Part shown: positions 46,901-58,404 of the stretch, one piece after another | Layout: each line of letters opens with the position of its first letter | How positions within the stretch are numbered: the first letter of the stretch is position 1 | Source: Leptodontidium sp. MPI-SDFR-AT-0119 | Lineage: Eukaryota; Ascomycota; Leotiomycetes; Helotiales; Leptodontidiaceae | DNA: 64,000 nucleotides | Direction: 5' to 3' | NCBI GenBank assembly: GCA_020726505.1 | Contig: JAHLEZ010000019.1 | Location: forward strand, 1,054,001-1,118,000 | Program-made: the position numbers and the translations under genes | Notes under the pieces: generated by a model | Seen by the model: the letters and a program-made list of their open reading frames with translations, nothing else | Database searches by the model: none | What the model was told of the DNA's origin: nothing

Positions 46901-48906
46901 CAGGCGAAGTTTCATCGTCCAGACGCAGCTCTCAGGATATCAAATTGTTGTTGTTGTGAAGTGTCTTGCGACGTTCACCTGCAGGAAATCACAGCTTCCG
47001 GTTGGTAAGTTGAGACGGTCCTGGCGCTCCCCTGCAATGCGATTTGCAACGCACAGATGTTGCAAGCATCGCATGGCATGAATCCCCCTGTTTGGTGGCC
47101 ATCCCAGCCCAGCCCAACACAACCACCCAAACAAGACCCCCTAATCTCAACGGCTGCTTGCCCTTATGGCGGCTGGCTTGGTGGCTGGACCTTGAGGCTG
47201 ACGGATCTTCAGAAGCAGATCCCATCACCCACATCGAAACCATCCCATCCAACTACCGAGATGGCGCATCGACAGAGTGGAGGTTACAAAGAGGAGCCCG
47301 GCGTGTCTGTGGCGAATGATCACGTAAGTTCACCACTTGTTTCCCTCTCTTCCACTTGCCTCGCCTTGTTACATGTTTTTGAGAGAGGCCGTATCTATCG
47401 GGATCGCATTATCGCGCTCGTGTCTTGTATTGCTACACTGGTCATTATTATTTTTTTGGCTTCACGAAGTCTCGTCCAAATTCGCAAGTTGCACCAATTT
47501 GGCAATGGTACGCACGGGTGTGTCACAGGGACAAGGTGGCTTGGGGAGGGCTTCGATGGTTTCCAGAAGGCCACCATCCTTTCTTCACGTCCGCCCCCTC
47601 GCAAACAAGCCAGTCAGTGGCCGGCCGCCGCCTTTGACGATGGCCTCGCTAGTGGATTCGGGACTCGTTTCACACTGCACCGGGCTGCATGCATGCACCG
47701 AGACAAGGGTCTCAGAATGCTGCCCAATCCCACGCGATCTCCCGACTTGGGGCCTGTACAGGTGCACACAAGCTGAGGTCGGCTATCCCAAGTGGGCATT
47801 GCCGGCTAACAGTCACGGTCACGATGTGTGTTGCGAGAGAAAGCGAGAGTCTGTCTTTTTTCCGGCGATATAGTGGTCGGTTGCACGAGTCTTTGTCTTG
47901 CCTCCTCGCACCGAAGTCCCCCGCCCATTGGCCGTGGTGACTGGGCCTGCATGCATGCATGTGCGGGTTTGAGCTTCATCCGAAACTGTCGTTGGCTTCG
48001 CGGTGCGCGTTTGTTTATTTCATGCTTCTGTCCTTGGTGGCTCATGTACCGCGTTTCTCGATCCCGATCCAGCTGTGGGCGTCTCTTTTGGGGTTCCTGG
48101 CCGATGAAGAGACAGCGGCAGACGAGCAGGGCGAGCAGGTGGATGATGCCAAGCGGAAACGAAATCAAGGGGTCTGCAGCTTATTTTCACAGACACACTT
48201 GTGGCGGGGCGGCGGCGAGCAAGGACTCATCGACGACGCCGAGTTGCAAGAGAGCGAGAGTGAGTGAACAGACGTGAGCATGGGTCGGGTCGACATGGGC
48301 ACGGCATGGCATGGCTAGCGTGTGCGCCCCGTCTGTACGAGTAGTGACTCGCCAAGCTCAACGCCGCAACAGAACAGCGGACCTGCTCTTCAGTGCTTCA
48401 CACGCTGTCGGCCGGTGTCTGTTCCCTGGCTCGCATGCCTGCTCAGTCGCCGTCTGGGCCCCCTAGCAATTTGACACAACGCTATTCTCGAGCCTGCAGT
48501 GGAGTGGAGTGAGAGTGGAGTGGGAGTGGAGTGAAGTGGAGGCCACCAGGCCACCGCGTCATCTTCTAAAAACACCCGCCATCCCTGCAGCCAGCCCCTA
48601 GTCGTCGCTGCTGCTGCTGTTTGGTCCACCGCACCGCCTCCTCTCGGAGCCACTGAGATGGTGCAGTCCGCTCTCTTTGCCCCCCCTGCACGCCCAATTC
48701 CTCACCGCTGCAGCCTGACCAACGACGGCAGACGAGGATGCATGGATGGATGACTGGCTGGCTGGATGAGAGGAGAGTGAGCCCTTGTCCCACCGCCCAT
48801 GCCCACTTAGTCCCGGGCCAATCTCTGCCAGCCCATATATCCCATTGGATGCCCACCCTTGGCCTGGCCCTTTCAACCCTGTTCCACGCCCACTGCATGG
48901 CAATGC

Positions 48907-48915
48907 GAATATAAA
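48907..48915 (+). promoter_or_regulatory. TATA-like box, likely core promoter of the Gln-rich regulator
   Basis: AATATAAAC is followed within 40 nt by a CT-rich leader running towards the ATG at 49819. This implies a leader of about 0.9 kb. More distal promoters in the gene-free interval are also possible. Confidence 0.4.
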
Positions 48916-49563
48916 CCTTGTCACGTTTATTCCTGCATTGTCGTCAGAAAGTCAGGCATTCGAGCGTTCAAGCAGTCGAGCAGTCAGTCCACTGCTTAAC
49001 TTGTGTTTTATCATCAACTCCACTCTACCCAATCCGCAACCCAACCCCGGCAGTGCACCTTACTCAAGACCGCCGGCATTCTCTTGCTCCACTCAATCCC
49101 CCTACCTCGTCCTCTTATTACCCTTACCAATCCCCTTCTCCCCTACTGTACCTCCCCTACCCTTCCAAGATTCGACAATCCTTCCTCATCCAAACTTGTA
49201 CCAGACCAGACTTCAACCCCTCCCTAGTCGCATCGCATACTTCATTCATCTCAATCGCAAGGCACTTGGTCTACGGCACTGCTCTTGTTACTCTTGCTTC
49301 TCCGGCCGGTACTTTGCCCTTCTTCAGTCAAGCTCTTTTCCTCTTTTGCTTTGCGCTCCGGCATATCTCTCCTGCTTCCCCCCCTCATTTCATAAGGTTC
49401 TGTGACCCTCGTCAACCCACTATCTTAAATAAGTGAGGCCCTGGGAAAATCACTCAATTCTCGGACATTACCTTGGTCGCTTGTACCTCCTTGTTAATCA
49501 TCTGAAGATTTCGTGACAGAGCAAGGCTGCTGTTAAACAGAGGTACACCCTCGTACTTTTCCC

Positions 49564-49722
49564 ATGTCCCCGCCATCCACATTCCTTTTGACTCCATTAT
49601 TTGTCCATCTGCCAGTCCAAAAGCAGGAGATCAGACACCAGGTCCCGCAAGCTGCAGCCAACCCTCGTCTTCAAGGATTCACCGCGCCGCTCTTTTCCTA
49701 CGTCTGCTGTGTCAAGAGATAA
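49564..49722 (+). promoter_or_regulatory. uORF 1 (52 codons) in the regulator's leader
   Basis: ATG at 49564 opens MSPPSTFLLTPLFVHLPVQK and stops with TAA at 49720-49722, 97 nt before the main ATG. If the leader is not spliced here, it should lower translation of the main frame. Confidence 0.35.
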
Positions 49723-49749
49723 ACATCGCGACGCGTCTGCTTTTCCTCA

Positions 49750-49791
49750 ATGGTTACTATATTTTGCCATTGCATTTACCACAACATTTAA
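49750..49791 (+). promoter_or_regulatory. uORF 2 (13 codons) in the regulator's leader
   Basis: ATG at 49750 encodes MVTIFCHCIYHNI and ends with TAA 27 nt before the main ATG. With so short a gap, reinitiation at the main start would be inefficient. Confidence 0.35.
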
Positions 49792-49818
49792 GGAACTCCT
49801 CGCTGACAAGTCTGTCCT

Positions 49819-52744
49819 ATGCAGCATCATCCCCACCACGCGCAGCAGGGCCCTCCACCTCCGCATCACCTTCAACAACCTCGACCCTCGAGCATTGTTC
49901 ACCAACATCACCAGCAACAGGTTCCTCCTCAGTCGCAACACTCCAACCCATACCCTTCCGCACACGGTCTCCCCCAATACGCTCAGAGCGCAACAGGAGC
50001 CGGTGGTCACAATCCCCAGGAGCTGCCATACTACACCACTCAATCCCACCCAAGTCCATACAGCACCCCAAGCGCATCCGGAACATACTCATCTGCAGGT
50101 AAGGAAACATTGATCTGGACGCGTTTTTGTTCTCAAAGATGGCTTGCTAACCGCATTCTATAGCAGAAGGTACTCCAGACATCATGGCTGCCGCTCAAAT
50201 GACGCGACCATACCCCCCAATCTCATATCATACCCCTCAATCCAACTCTCCAGCATCAGTCGCATCTCCCTCGGGACATGACCAGCACAGAATGTATGGC
50301 GCTCCAACCTCGCAATTGCAACAAAATTCCCAGATGTACTATGCCGGTCCTCAACAACAATACCCCCCAATGCCGCCCCAGAGTGCTCCTTCATATGCTC
50401 CCCACCCGCAGCAACAGCAGCACCAACAACAACAGCAGCAGCAGCAACATCACCAATCAATGACTTCTCAGCCAAACCTTCTGATGTCTCAAACCCCAGC
50501 TCAGCACCAAATGCAGCAACACCCAAGCCAGCATGCTCAGCCAGGTATGACAGGAAGCCCGAGAACCAAGATGGAGCCGCATGTACCACAAATCCCTCGT
50601 CCAGCTGCCCCGCTGGGACCTCCACAACAACAGCAGCAGCCTCAACAGCACCCAGCAAACGGCGCACCAATGAACCAAAACAATGTTCCGGGTGCTGGTG
50701 GAAGTGGAGTGAACCCCAATGCGGCCCCTGGTCCAATTCCAGCCACTACTCCCTTGGTCGTTCGACAAGACAATAATGGCGTTCAATGGATTGCGTTTGA
50801 ATATTCCCGGGATCGTGTCAAGATGGAGTACACCATCAGATGTGATGTCGAGTCTGTCAATGTTGAGACATTGAGCCCAGAGTTCAAGACCGAGAACTGT
50901 GTTTATCCCCGAGCTTGCTGCAGCAAAGACCAATATCGTGGCAACCGTTTGGTTTACGAGAACGAGTGCAACACAGTTGGTTGGGCCTTGGCAGAGTTGA
51001 ACCCATGCCTTCGTGGCAAGAGAGGATTGATCCAGAGAGCTGTCGACAGTTGGCGCAACAGCAACCAAGATCCACGACTACGGAGCAGACGTGTGAGAAG
51101 AATGGCCAAGATCAACAACCGCAAGGCAGTTCAATCCTCGGCTACGCATCCTCCTCACATGGCTGGTCCCAGTGGTCCGACAGGGATGCCACCATCTGGC
51201 AACATGGGCGGTCCAGGCGGAGCGAGTAACATGGGCAAACCTAGCTTGAGTGGAATGGGACCGCAACTGCACCACCACCACAATCACCCTGATGGAAGTA
51301 CTGGAGGAGGGGATGATGTCGGTATGTTTCACCAGATGTGATGCCTGCCGTGATACTCTTATGTTACTATTACCTGTGTTATGATACCTTTTGCGAATAT
51401 ACCTGTTGAGCGGGAGGGCACTATTATTCTGGGAGCAAGCAGCACCGTTGCTTTGCTTTTGCTTTGGCCTCTAAAAAGAGAACAATCACTCTTCCTGTAT
51501 AATACATCATTGCACTTTTGTCGTCGCTTGGACTTCTTGCTTCCTACCATGGGCGGCGTCGCTTGCACAACTACACATACCAACCCCAAAACTCATGTCT
51601 TCGCACCATTGTACTGCCGCTCCCTCCAATCCACCTACCCTTGTGTTCACAACCCTCACACCTCTGCTTCCTTGCTTACTCTTGTCGCTTACCGGTTAAA
51701 ACGTGAGGCTAATATGATCTGCGCGCACACAGATAACGAGGAGTACATGGACGAAGATCAACATCATCACCATCATCAAGCACCTCCCGGTGCCCCCAAC
51801 TCCAACAACCCTCAAGACGATGTCCGCGAATCCCACGTCTTCCCCGGCTACTCTGGCTCGGCCTACCCACCTAATCCGTCCTCCGTAGGCGGTCCATCCA
51901 TGGCCCCCACGATGCACTCCTCACACGGCGGGGCACCCCACCCTTCACATCCCATCTCAGCTCGCTCCTCACACATCAACTCCAGTTCGCACTCCAAAGG
52001 CACAACGGAAGAGATGGCAGAAGAAGAACGTATCGCTCTGTTTGGTGATATCCCTGAGGCCAAGAAGCGCAAGTTCATCCTCGTTGATGACCCAGGCAAG
52101 GGAGGCCGTGTCCGTGTTCGCGTCACTCTTGATACCGTCGACACTGACGAGATCCCCGACTCATTCCGCAAGAGCAACTCCGTATACCCCAGATCATGGT
52201 TCCCAATCCAGATGCAATCCCCTCCCCCTTCAGCCCACGGATCTCGATTCTTTGAAGAAGGCGATGAGGATGATACTGTTGAAGTTGAGGGTCGTGCAAG
52301 CTCTAGAGGAAGAGGTTCCAAGGGAAAGCAGATGTATACCGTCCCGCTCCCCGATGGAGGAGAAGCTGAAGTTGGCATCCCGAGAATGCGCAAGAGTGTA
52401 CGATCTAAGGAGGTGAAGCTCAACGATTTGGGATATCGTATGACTTGGCATCAGAGTCGGGTGTTTGCTGACAAGACGGTGTTCTTGCAGAAGGCTTGTG
52501 AGTTACCCCACCCTTGTTCCCATCCATCAAAACAAAGCATCCCTTGGGGGGGAATTCATCAACTTAGTATATTGTATGTTGAGCTGACAAGTAAATAGTG
52601 GATTCTTATCGCAACAAAGTCCGCACTACCATGGAGAGCACAGGCAAGGATGTCGCTGCCATCGCACCTCATTTCGAGACACGAGTTGGCAAGAGACAGT
52701 GGAATGAGAGGAGTAAGCGGGAGAGAAGAAGTGAGGACGCTTAA
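49819..52744 (+). CDS. Gln/His-rich developmental regulator, probably Medusa/ACR1/REN1-like (RfeG-like is the alternative)
   Basis: Four exons: 49819-50098, 50164-51321, 51733-52497, 52599-52744; introns 65, 411 and 101 nt; 782 residues. The N-terminal 290 residues are Gln/Pro/His-rich with a polyQ near residue 180. A conserved block near residues 300-415 begins VQWIAFEYSRDRVKMEYTIR and continues with CVYPRACC and RGLIQRAVDSWRN, then basic RSRRVRRMAKINNRK (possible nuclear signal). After a His-rich linker (QHHHHH, about 489) a second related block (about 590-770) has VRVRVTLDTVD, NSVYPRSWF and VFLQKALDSYRN. It looks like the fungal-specific glutamine-rich regulator of conidiophore development; that name is from memory and moderately sure. 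The upstream 14 kb without genes and the uORFs fit a tightly controlled gene. Reading through the 411-nt intron would end a short form after HQM. Confidence 0.8.
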
Positions 52745-54273
52745 GCGACTATTCGTCACTTGAACGACGGCCTTACTTCCTCTTGAATCTTCCCCTCATC
52801 CTGGTTGGAGATTTTCGACTCCACGCAAACTCTCAACTCATACCTACACACGCATATACACCGTTTCCGACTTTTTGTCTTTCATCCCACTTCGACTCAT
52901 TCAGCAACCCAGCGAGCGCAGCGAGCATCTTTGACCTCATCAATTTTTTTTTTCGACGACTTGTATTTTTTGCTTTTTCTTCTCTTGACATGCATAGCCT
53001 GCTGGACTTCCATTCTTGAGGGCATGGTTACTTTGCGAAATGATGCAGCGTTTTTTTTTTTACGTCTTTTTTTTTTTCCCTCTCTACTCATCCATCCATT
53101 TGCCCATCTCATTCTTTTGAGTGTGGTGTGGATTGATGAGTTGAGATGGGATGGAATGGGATGAGATGAGTTATGATTTTCATTGTGGTGGTTCCGTTTT
53201 CCTTTCCATTCTCTGTCATTTTTTTGCATGGCGCGGTTTTGTTTTTGTTTTTTTTTTTTTTGCTTTGTGGTTTGTGGGTTGTGGGTTGTGTTTGTGGGTT
53301 GTGGTAGACTGGGTGGTATTGGAATGGGGTGGGATGGGATTGGATGATATATCATTGTGCCCTTGAATGGGATGGAATGGATGGATGGATGAAATGGGTG
53401 GGAAGTGATGAGGATTAGATTATGAAAATAAATAGGTAAATGGCACTGGCACTGGGCGCTTCTAGGTGCTTTTCTTGCCTTTCTTGCCTTTTGCTGGAAG
53501 GGAAGGAAAAGAAAGGGATGGATTGATGGATGGGGTGGTGTACAAATTTTTTAAATTCTTTTTTTTGCTTTGGCATTTTCGCTCTGGCTGGGGAGTGGAG
53601 TGAAAGGAAAGGGGAGGGAAGATACTCTATGGATTGGTATTGGTATGGAAAACAAAAATAGATTGCTGGTTTGCGTTTGCTTTTTGCTTTTGAGGGCATG
53701 GATGGTTTGGAAGAATGGATGGAGGGAGGGCATGGGGAAGAATTGGTGGAGGGCTGCGAATTGCTTTTTATTTTGTTGTATTGTATTGATTTAGCTTGCT
53801 CGCTTGCTTGCTTCGATTACTTCTGCTGTTTCTCTTGCTCTTGAAGCTTAGGGTGGTAGAATAAGTGAGCGAGTGGGTGAGTGAGTTGGTAGAAATGGAA
53901 AAAGGAAAGAATATAAATATATGCAAAAATATGTACTTCTGATGTGACCGACGGTTTCTGGTAGGTGCGTGATTGAGGGGTGAGTGAGTGAAGTAGAAGA
54001 AAGTCTACGACTTGATAGCCTTATCTACATCTGTACGAATTATTTAAGCACAAAAATCAATATTCTTCACTTCAGAGAAGAAGAAAGAGAGTGTTGAGGG
54101 AGTGCGTAAACGATGAGGGGCCGGAGAAGTTCTGAAGAAACAAAATGTCGAAATATCAAAAATCTAAATTTTTGTTTTGTGGTTTTGGGGAATCATCAGT
54201 CAGTACTCGAGGGTAAAGCTTTTCACGCACGTCTTAGAATTTTCTATTTCAAAGATTTAAACTTTGTCGATTG

Positions 54274-54292
54274 AAAAAAAAAAAAAAAAAAA
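54274..54292 (+). repeat. Run of 19 A
   Basis: A homopolymer in non-coding DNA, not at a recognisable retroelement end. Confidence 0.9.
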
Positions 54293-54360
54293 TTCGTGAA
54301 ACATTTACTTTGCTTACTTTACTTACCCCCTTGGCCCATTTTCTGGGGTTTGGTTTGGTT

Positions 54361-54411
54361 GAGGGAGGGAAGGGAGGGAAGGGAAGGAAGGAAGGAAGGA
54401 AGGAAGGAAGT
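54361..54411 (+). repeat. GGAA/GGGA microsatellite
   Basis: An imperfect purine-only tract built from GGGA and GGAA units. Confidence 0.9.
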
Positions 54412-55270
54412 TGAGGGGATGGAGGGGGAGTTGTGAACTTGTGAAGGCAAGTGAGTGAGTAAGCTTGTATTTAAGATCCTTATTCTCGGTTGGGTAGGTT
54501 GGGTGGGTTGGTGGATGGGTGGTGGGTTAAGGTGTGGTTGGTTAGGTAGCTAAGAGAGGAAGGAAGTTAATTGCAATTATTTAGCTGAATGGATAAATGA
54601 ATAGATAATACAGTAAGTAGTACCTCGTCTCACTTTTTTCTTTTCCTGAATGGGAAAGGATTGGAGTTGAGTTGAATGGGTCAGTGAGTGGATGGATGGA
54701 TGGATGAACTAGGAAGTATTGAATTTACTTTTGCTTGGAAGATGTTGTAAAAGTCCCTCCCCCTCCCTCTCCCCTCGTATTCTTCATTTCAGATCTTTTC
54801 TCGGATCGGGTCGGTAGGTGGTAGTGGGTTTTTTTTGGTCAGCTTTTGGGTTAGGTTTGATGCTTGCGGTAGGTAGGATATTGGTTTAATAAATGAACGA
54901 TACGTTCGTTATCTTTCTGGATGGAAATGATTGGAGTTGAGTGAGTGAGTGAGTGGGAACTACTAAATCCTCTCTCTGTGTAGTTTTGCACCTCCTACTA
55001 GAATTCGGGGCTGGCTAAATTCCGTCTCCGGTGAAGCGAGCGAGAACTTGCCCCCGCTCGCTTTTACTCAACCTTCTATAGAATCAGGGATCATAAGGTA
55101 CACCTGTGTCCAAAGTCTCGAAATTATTTACAAGATAATTACTTTAGAGAAAAGGACCCCCTCCCCTCGAGTAAGTAGTTCAAGCAAGTGTCAACTTCAA
55201 CTTCAAAACGCGTTGAAGTGAATTAACTTAATTGTTTACGATCGTAAGTCGGGTCACCAGTTCACCAGCT

Positions 55271-55297
55271 GAGTGAGTGAGTGAGTGAGTGAGTGAC
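55271..55297 (+). repeat. GAGT microsatellite
   Basis: Nearly seven tandem GAGT units. Confidence 0.9.
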
Positions 55298-55909
55298 GAC
55301 ATACAACCTGCAAAACAACTACTTACAGCTAGATACATACTTTACCTGACTCGACTCGGCCCGACTTCAAAAGTCTTCTAAGTCATGAGGTGGCAAGGGG
55401 GGAACTTGGGATCGGAGTTGACGTGCTTCTTCGAGCTGTAGTTTGTTAGTTTGAGAGACCTCATTGGTTCGTCTCAACTGTTAGTTTACTTTAGATCTAA
55501 GCGTATGCCGCCTATACTTCGGGAGCGGAGGGGGAAGAGTGGGTGGGAAGTGTCGAGGGGAAGGCGGGGAGGAGGGGTTTGTGGGGTTGTGGGGGAAGCT
55601 AGGCTATGTAGGTAATTAGTTGGACAGTTGCATTGTTTCTTGCAGTGGTAATGCTTGTTGAAGCTGCTACTTAGGTAAGTAGGCAGGCAGGTAGGTTGAT
55701 AGTTCTATTGACAATCGGCCCGGGTCGTGGGTTGGGCTTGCTGCTGGGTGGGTATGATATTGCGAGAAGAGAGGAGAGGAGTTGGTAGCTTGCAGGTTTT
55801 AAATACGAGAGAGGAGAGGGGGGAAGAGAGGGGATAAAGAGAGTGGATGAAGGGAATGGTGAACGGCAGTTGAGTAGTTTGGATGGATCTATGAATTTTT
55901 GGTCCTTGT

Positions 55910-55917
55910 TTTATAAA
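55910..55917 (+). promoter_or_regulatory. TATA box of the carboxylesterase gene
   Basis: TTATAAAG stands 160 nt upstream of the ATG, followed by a CT-rich tract (55930-55950) as in many ascomycete leaders. Confidence 0.45.
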
Positions 55918-56077
55918 GAGAGCGTCCGTCGCTTCTCTTCTCTTCTCTTGTATCGAATGATAAAGATTGGGTGTAGATGATTTCCTCCTGCATCAACTTC
56001 TTCCCTCTCTCCCCCTAATCGAATCGAAGCAGACCAAGATTTCTAACTTCGAGGTCGAAACTCCTTTCTATTTGAAG

Positions 56078-58404
56078 ATGTATCTCAACCCCTCTTCACT
56101 CCTAACCCTCCTCCCCCTCGCCTTCACAGTCTTCGCATCCCCATCTCCATCTCCAAATCCCACCGACTATCCCGACTCCAGCTTCAAAAACGAACCAACA
56201 GTCCACCTCCGCAACGGCTCCTACTACGGGAGACATCTGCAATCCTTCAACCAGGACCTATTCCTAGGCATCCCGTTTGCGGAACCCCCAATTGGGAAGG
56301 GCAGGTTTGCTAATCCGGTCCCGTTTAATAGGAAGTGGAGGGGGAGGGTGGGGGTTGGGGAGTATGCTTCTGTGAGTCTTTATTTATTTTGAGTTTTTCC
56401 GTTTTGAGGGGATGGATGGATGGTTTGGGCTATGGATTTGAGTGGTAGTGAAAGAGAAGGGAGAGAGTATGTGTTCAGGGGATTGAAGAGGCAATGGAGG
56501 GTGGTTGTGTTGTTGAGTTTGCGATTGGCTGAGCTGGGCTAATTAAGATTATAGAGTTGTATTGGCTATGGATCGGATCAGATTGGGTATCAACAAAGGT
56601 ATGTAAGATTTCTTGCTTAGATGATGATGGGACGAAGGTTTGAAAGGTTGAAGGACGGCTGGGTGGATGTTGGGTTAAAAGTTGCTTTGCTAACTGTTGT
56701 TGTGCTTAGCGAGGATTGTTTGTACCTCAATGTTGTGAGACCGAGTGGGTATGAGAATCAGGCTTTGCCGGTTGCTGTTTGGATTCATGGTATGATGCCC
56801 CTTTCTTCCTTTTCCCTCTTGTGACTTTTGGGAGGAGCAAGGAGAGTTTGGTGGAAGATGATGGCCACAACACAATGACTGGAGATGGGATTGATCAGTT
56901 TCTAGCCACTTCAAGGCAGGCTCCAAACGCATCGATCGTGCCAGACCGTCTTAGAATCTTAACTCTCCAGCCCTTCATTGCTTTCTCTTGAGTGGCAACA
57001 AAGCTGACTTTCACAGGTGGCGGATTCTACGAAGGTGGAGCCCCAGATAGACGATACAACCTCTCATTCATCGTCTCTAACTCCGTTGAAATTGGAAAGC
57101 CTATCATAGCGGCCAGTATCGCCTACCGACTCGGTCCATTCGGATTCCTCAACGGAGACGCCGTCGCATCCGCCGGGGCCCTGAACGTAGGTCTGAAAGA
57201 CCAGAGATTGGCACTCCACTGGATAAACGAGAATATCGCTGCCTTTGGAGGTAACCCAGAACAAGTCACCATCTGGGGTGAGAGCGCTGGTGCAGCAAGC
57301 GTTGGTTTCCACTTGACTGCTTTTAACGGCCGAGATGATAAGCTCTTCCGTGCTGCGATCATGGAGTCTGGAAACCCGGTCTTTTATGCGGAGTTGAAGA
57401 AACCGGATGAGTATCAATCGCAATATGATGCACTTATCGCTCAGTCCGGATGTGCCGATGCCTCTGATTCCCTCGCCTGCCTTAGACGGGTTCCTTTTAA
57501 GACTCTGAATACTGTGCTGAATACCACTGAGTTCGCTGGCTGGAATCCGGCTTTCGATGGGGATTTTGTGGCGAGGTATGGGAGTGAACAGCTCAAAGAT
57601 GGGGCGTTCGTTCATGTCCCTATCATTTCTGGTGCGAATTCCGATGAAGGGACGGCATTTAGTCCGAGAGGGATTGATACGGAAGATAATTTAATAAGTG
57701 TGGTTAATTGTAGGTTCCAAATATCTCCTCTCCCTACCAGAAGCCTTCAGAAAAGTTTCAGCAAGATGGCTAATTTGATATATTGCACCACAGCCACCGC
57801 CTGGCCACAACCCATCCTCTCCAAGCTCATTGACGCATACGCCGACACCAACACCTCAGACTACCTGATCCCTAGCTCTGAGGCACTTGGCGGCGATCTT
57901 ACTCTCCCCCTCCCCTACGGCTCCCTCTGGCGCCGCAGCGCAGCGTACAGCGGCGACCTCTTCTTCATCGCCTCTCGACGCCTCACATGCCAAACATGGG
58001 CCTCCGCCTCCCTAAAAGCCTACTGCTTCCGCTTCAACGCCATCCCGACAGGAACACCCTTCCCCATCTCAGCCACGCATTTCACCGAGGTGGCGTTCGT
58101 ATTCAACAATCTTAACGGCCTAGGATACGGTGTCAATCCGTTCGCTAATAAGAGTGAAGCGTACACGGAGTTGAGTGGGCTTATGAGTAAGAGTTGGGCG
58201 AGCTTTATAGCTGATTTGGATCCGAATTCCTGGAGGGGTAGGGATGCGTATAAGGGCGTGGAGAATTGGCCGAGTTATGGGCTGGGTGAGCAGCAGAGGG
58301 GGATGGTTTTTGATGCTAATGTTACGAGTTTTGTCGAGGTGGATAATTATAGAGAGGTGGGCATGAGGGTTTTGAATGAGAATTGGGGGACGGTTGGGAG
58401 GTGA
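56078..58404 (+). CDS. Secreted type-B carboxylesterase/lipase
   Basis: An extracellular alpha/beta hydrolase that cleaves carboxylic esters. Exons 56078-56371, 56555-56598, 56710-56789, 57017-57709, 57794-58404; introns 183, 111, 227 and 84 nt; 573 residues, the usual family length. It begins with a signal peptide (PSSLLTLLPLAFTVFA). Marks in order: FLGIPFAEPP, SEDCLYLNVVRPSG, the oxyanion loop HGGGFYEGG (about 139-147), the nucleophile elbow GESAGA with Ser229, the acid Glu in SDEGTAF, and the His in THFTEVAFVF. All three catalytic residues are present. The 44-nt second exon is needed to join EYASS to CIGYGSDQIGYQQSEDC. The last intron is a multiple of three and open, so retaining it would add 28 residues. 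Neighbours do not reveal the substrate. Confidence 0.9.

Larger units (their letters stand above)
34588..48906. other. About 14 kb with no credible protein gene
   Basis: Many open frames exist, the longest being 43165-44055 (+), 47057-47776 (+) and 37681-38142 (-). They are low-complexity, overlap frames on the other strand and match no family. The DNA is rich in simple repeats, TATA-like boxes (36341, 39570) and GTAC palindromes. From about 42.6 to 47.4 kb the plus strand is pyrimidine-rich with isolated GTAAGT donor-like words (46151, 47324), as a long non-coding leader or lncRNA might be. It could be a large control region for the regulator at 49.8 kb or hold non-coding transcripts; the sequence does not decide. 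Confidence 0.5.
52745..56077. other. Low-complexity intergenic region
   Basis: T-rich tracts directly after the regulator (52.9-53.3 kb) probably belong to its 3' UTR. The rest is purine-rich on the plus strand with many simple repeats: GGGATG-like 53.3-53.7 kb, GGAA at 54361-54411, GAGT at 55271-55297, and A19 at 54274-54292. No coding frame is supported. A TTATAAAG box at 55910-55917 lies 160 nt before the esterase ATG. Confidence 0.55.

Noticed and set aside
47057..47776. Open frame of 239 codons on the plus strand
   Set aside because: No family features, and the overlapping frames on both strands are just as open. It may be part of a non-coding leader.
51381..52598. Second half of the regulator as a separate gene
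   Set aside because: Only about 40 nt would separate it from the first half. A clean GT-AG intron joins the two in frame, and the halves carry related domains.
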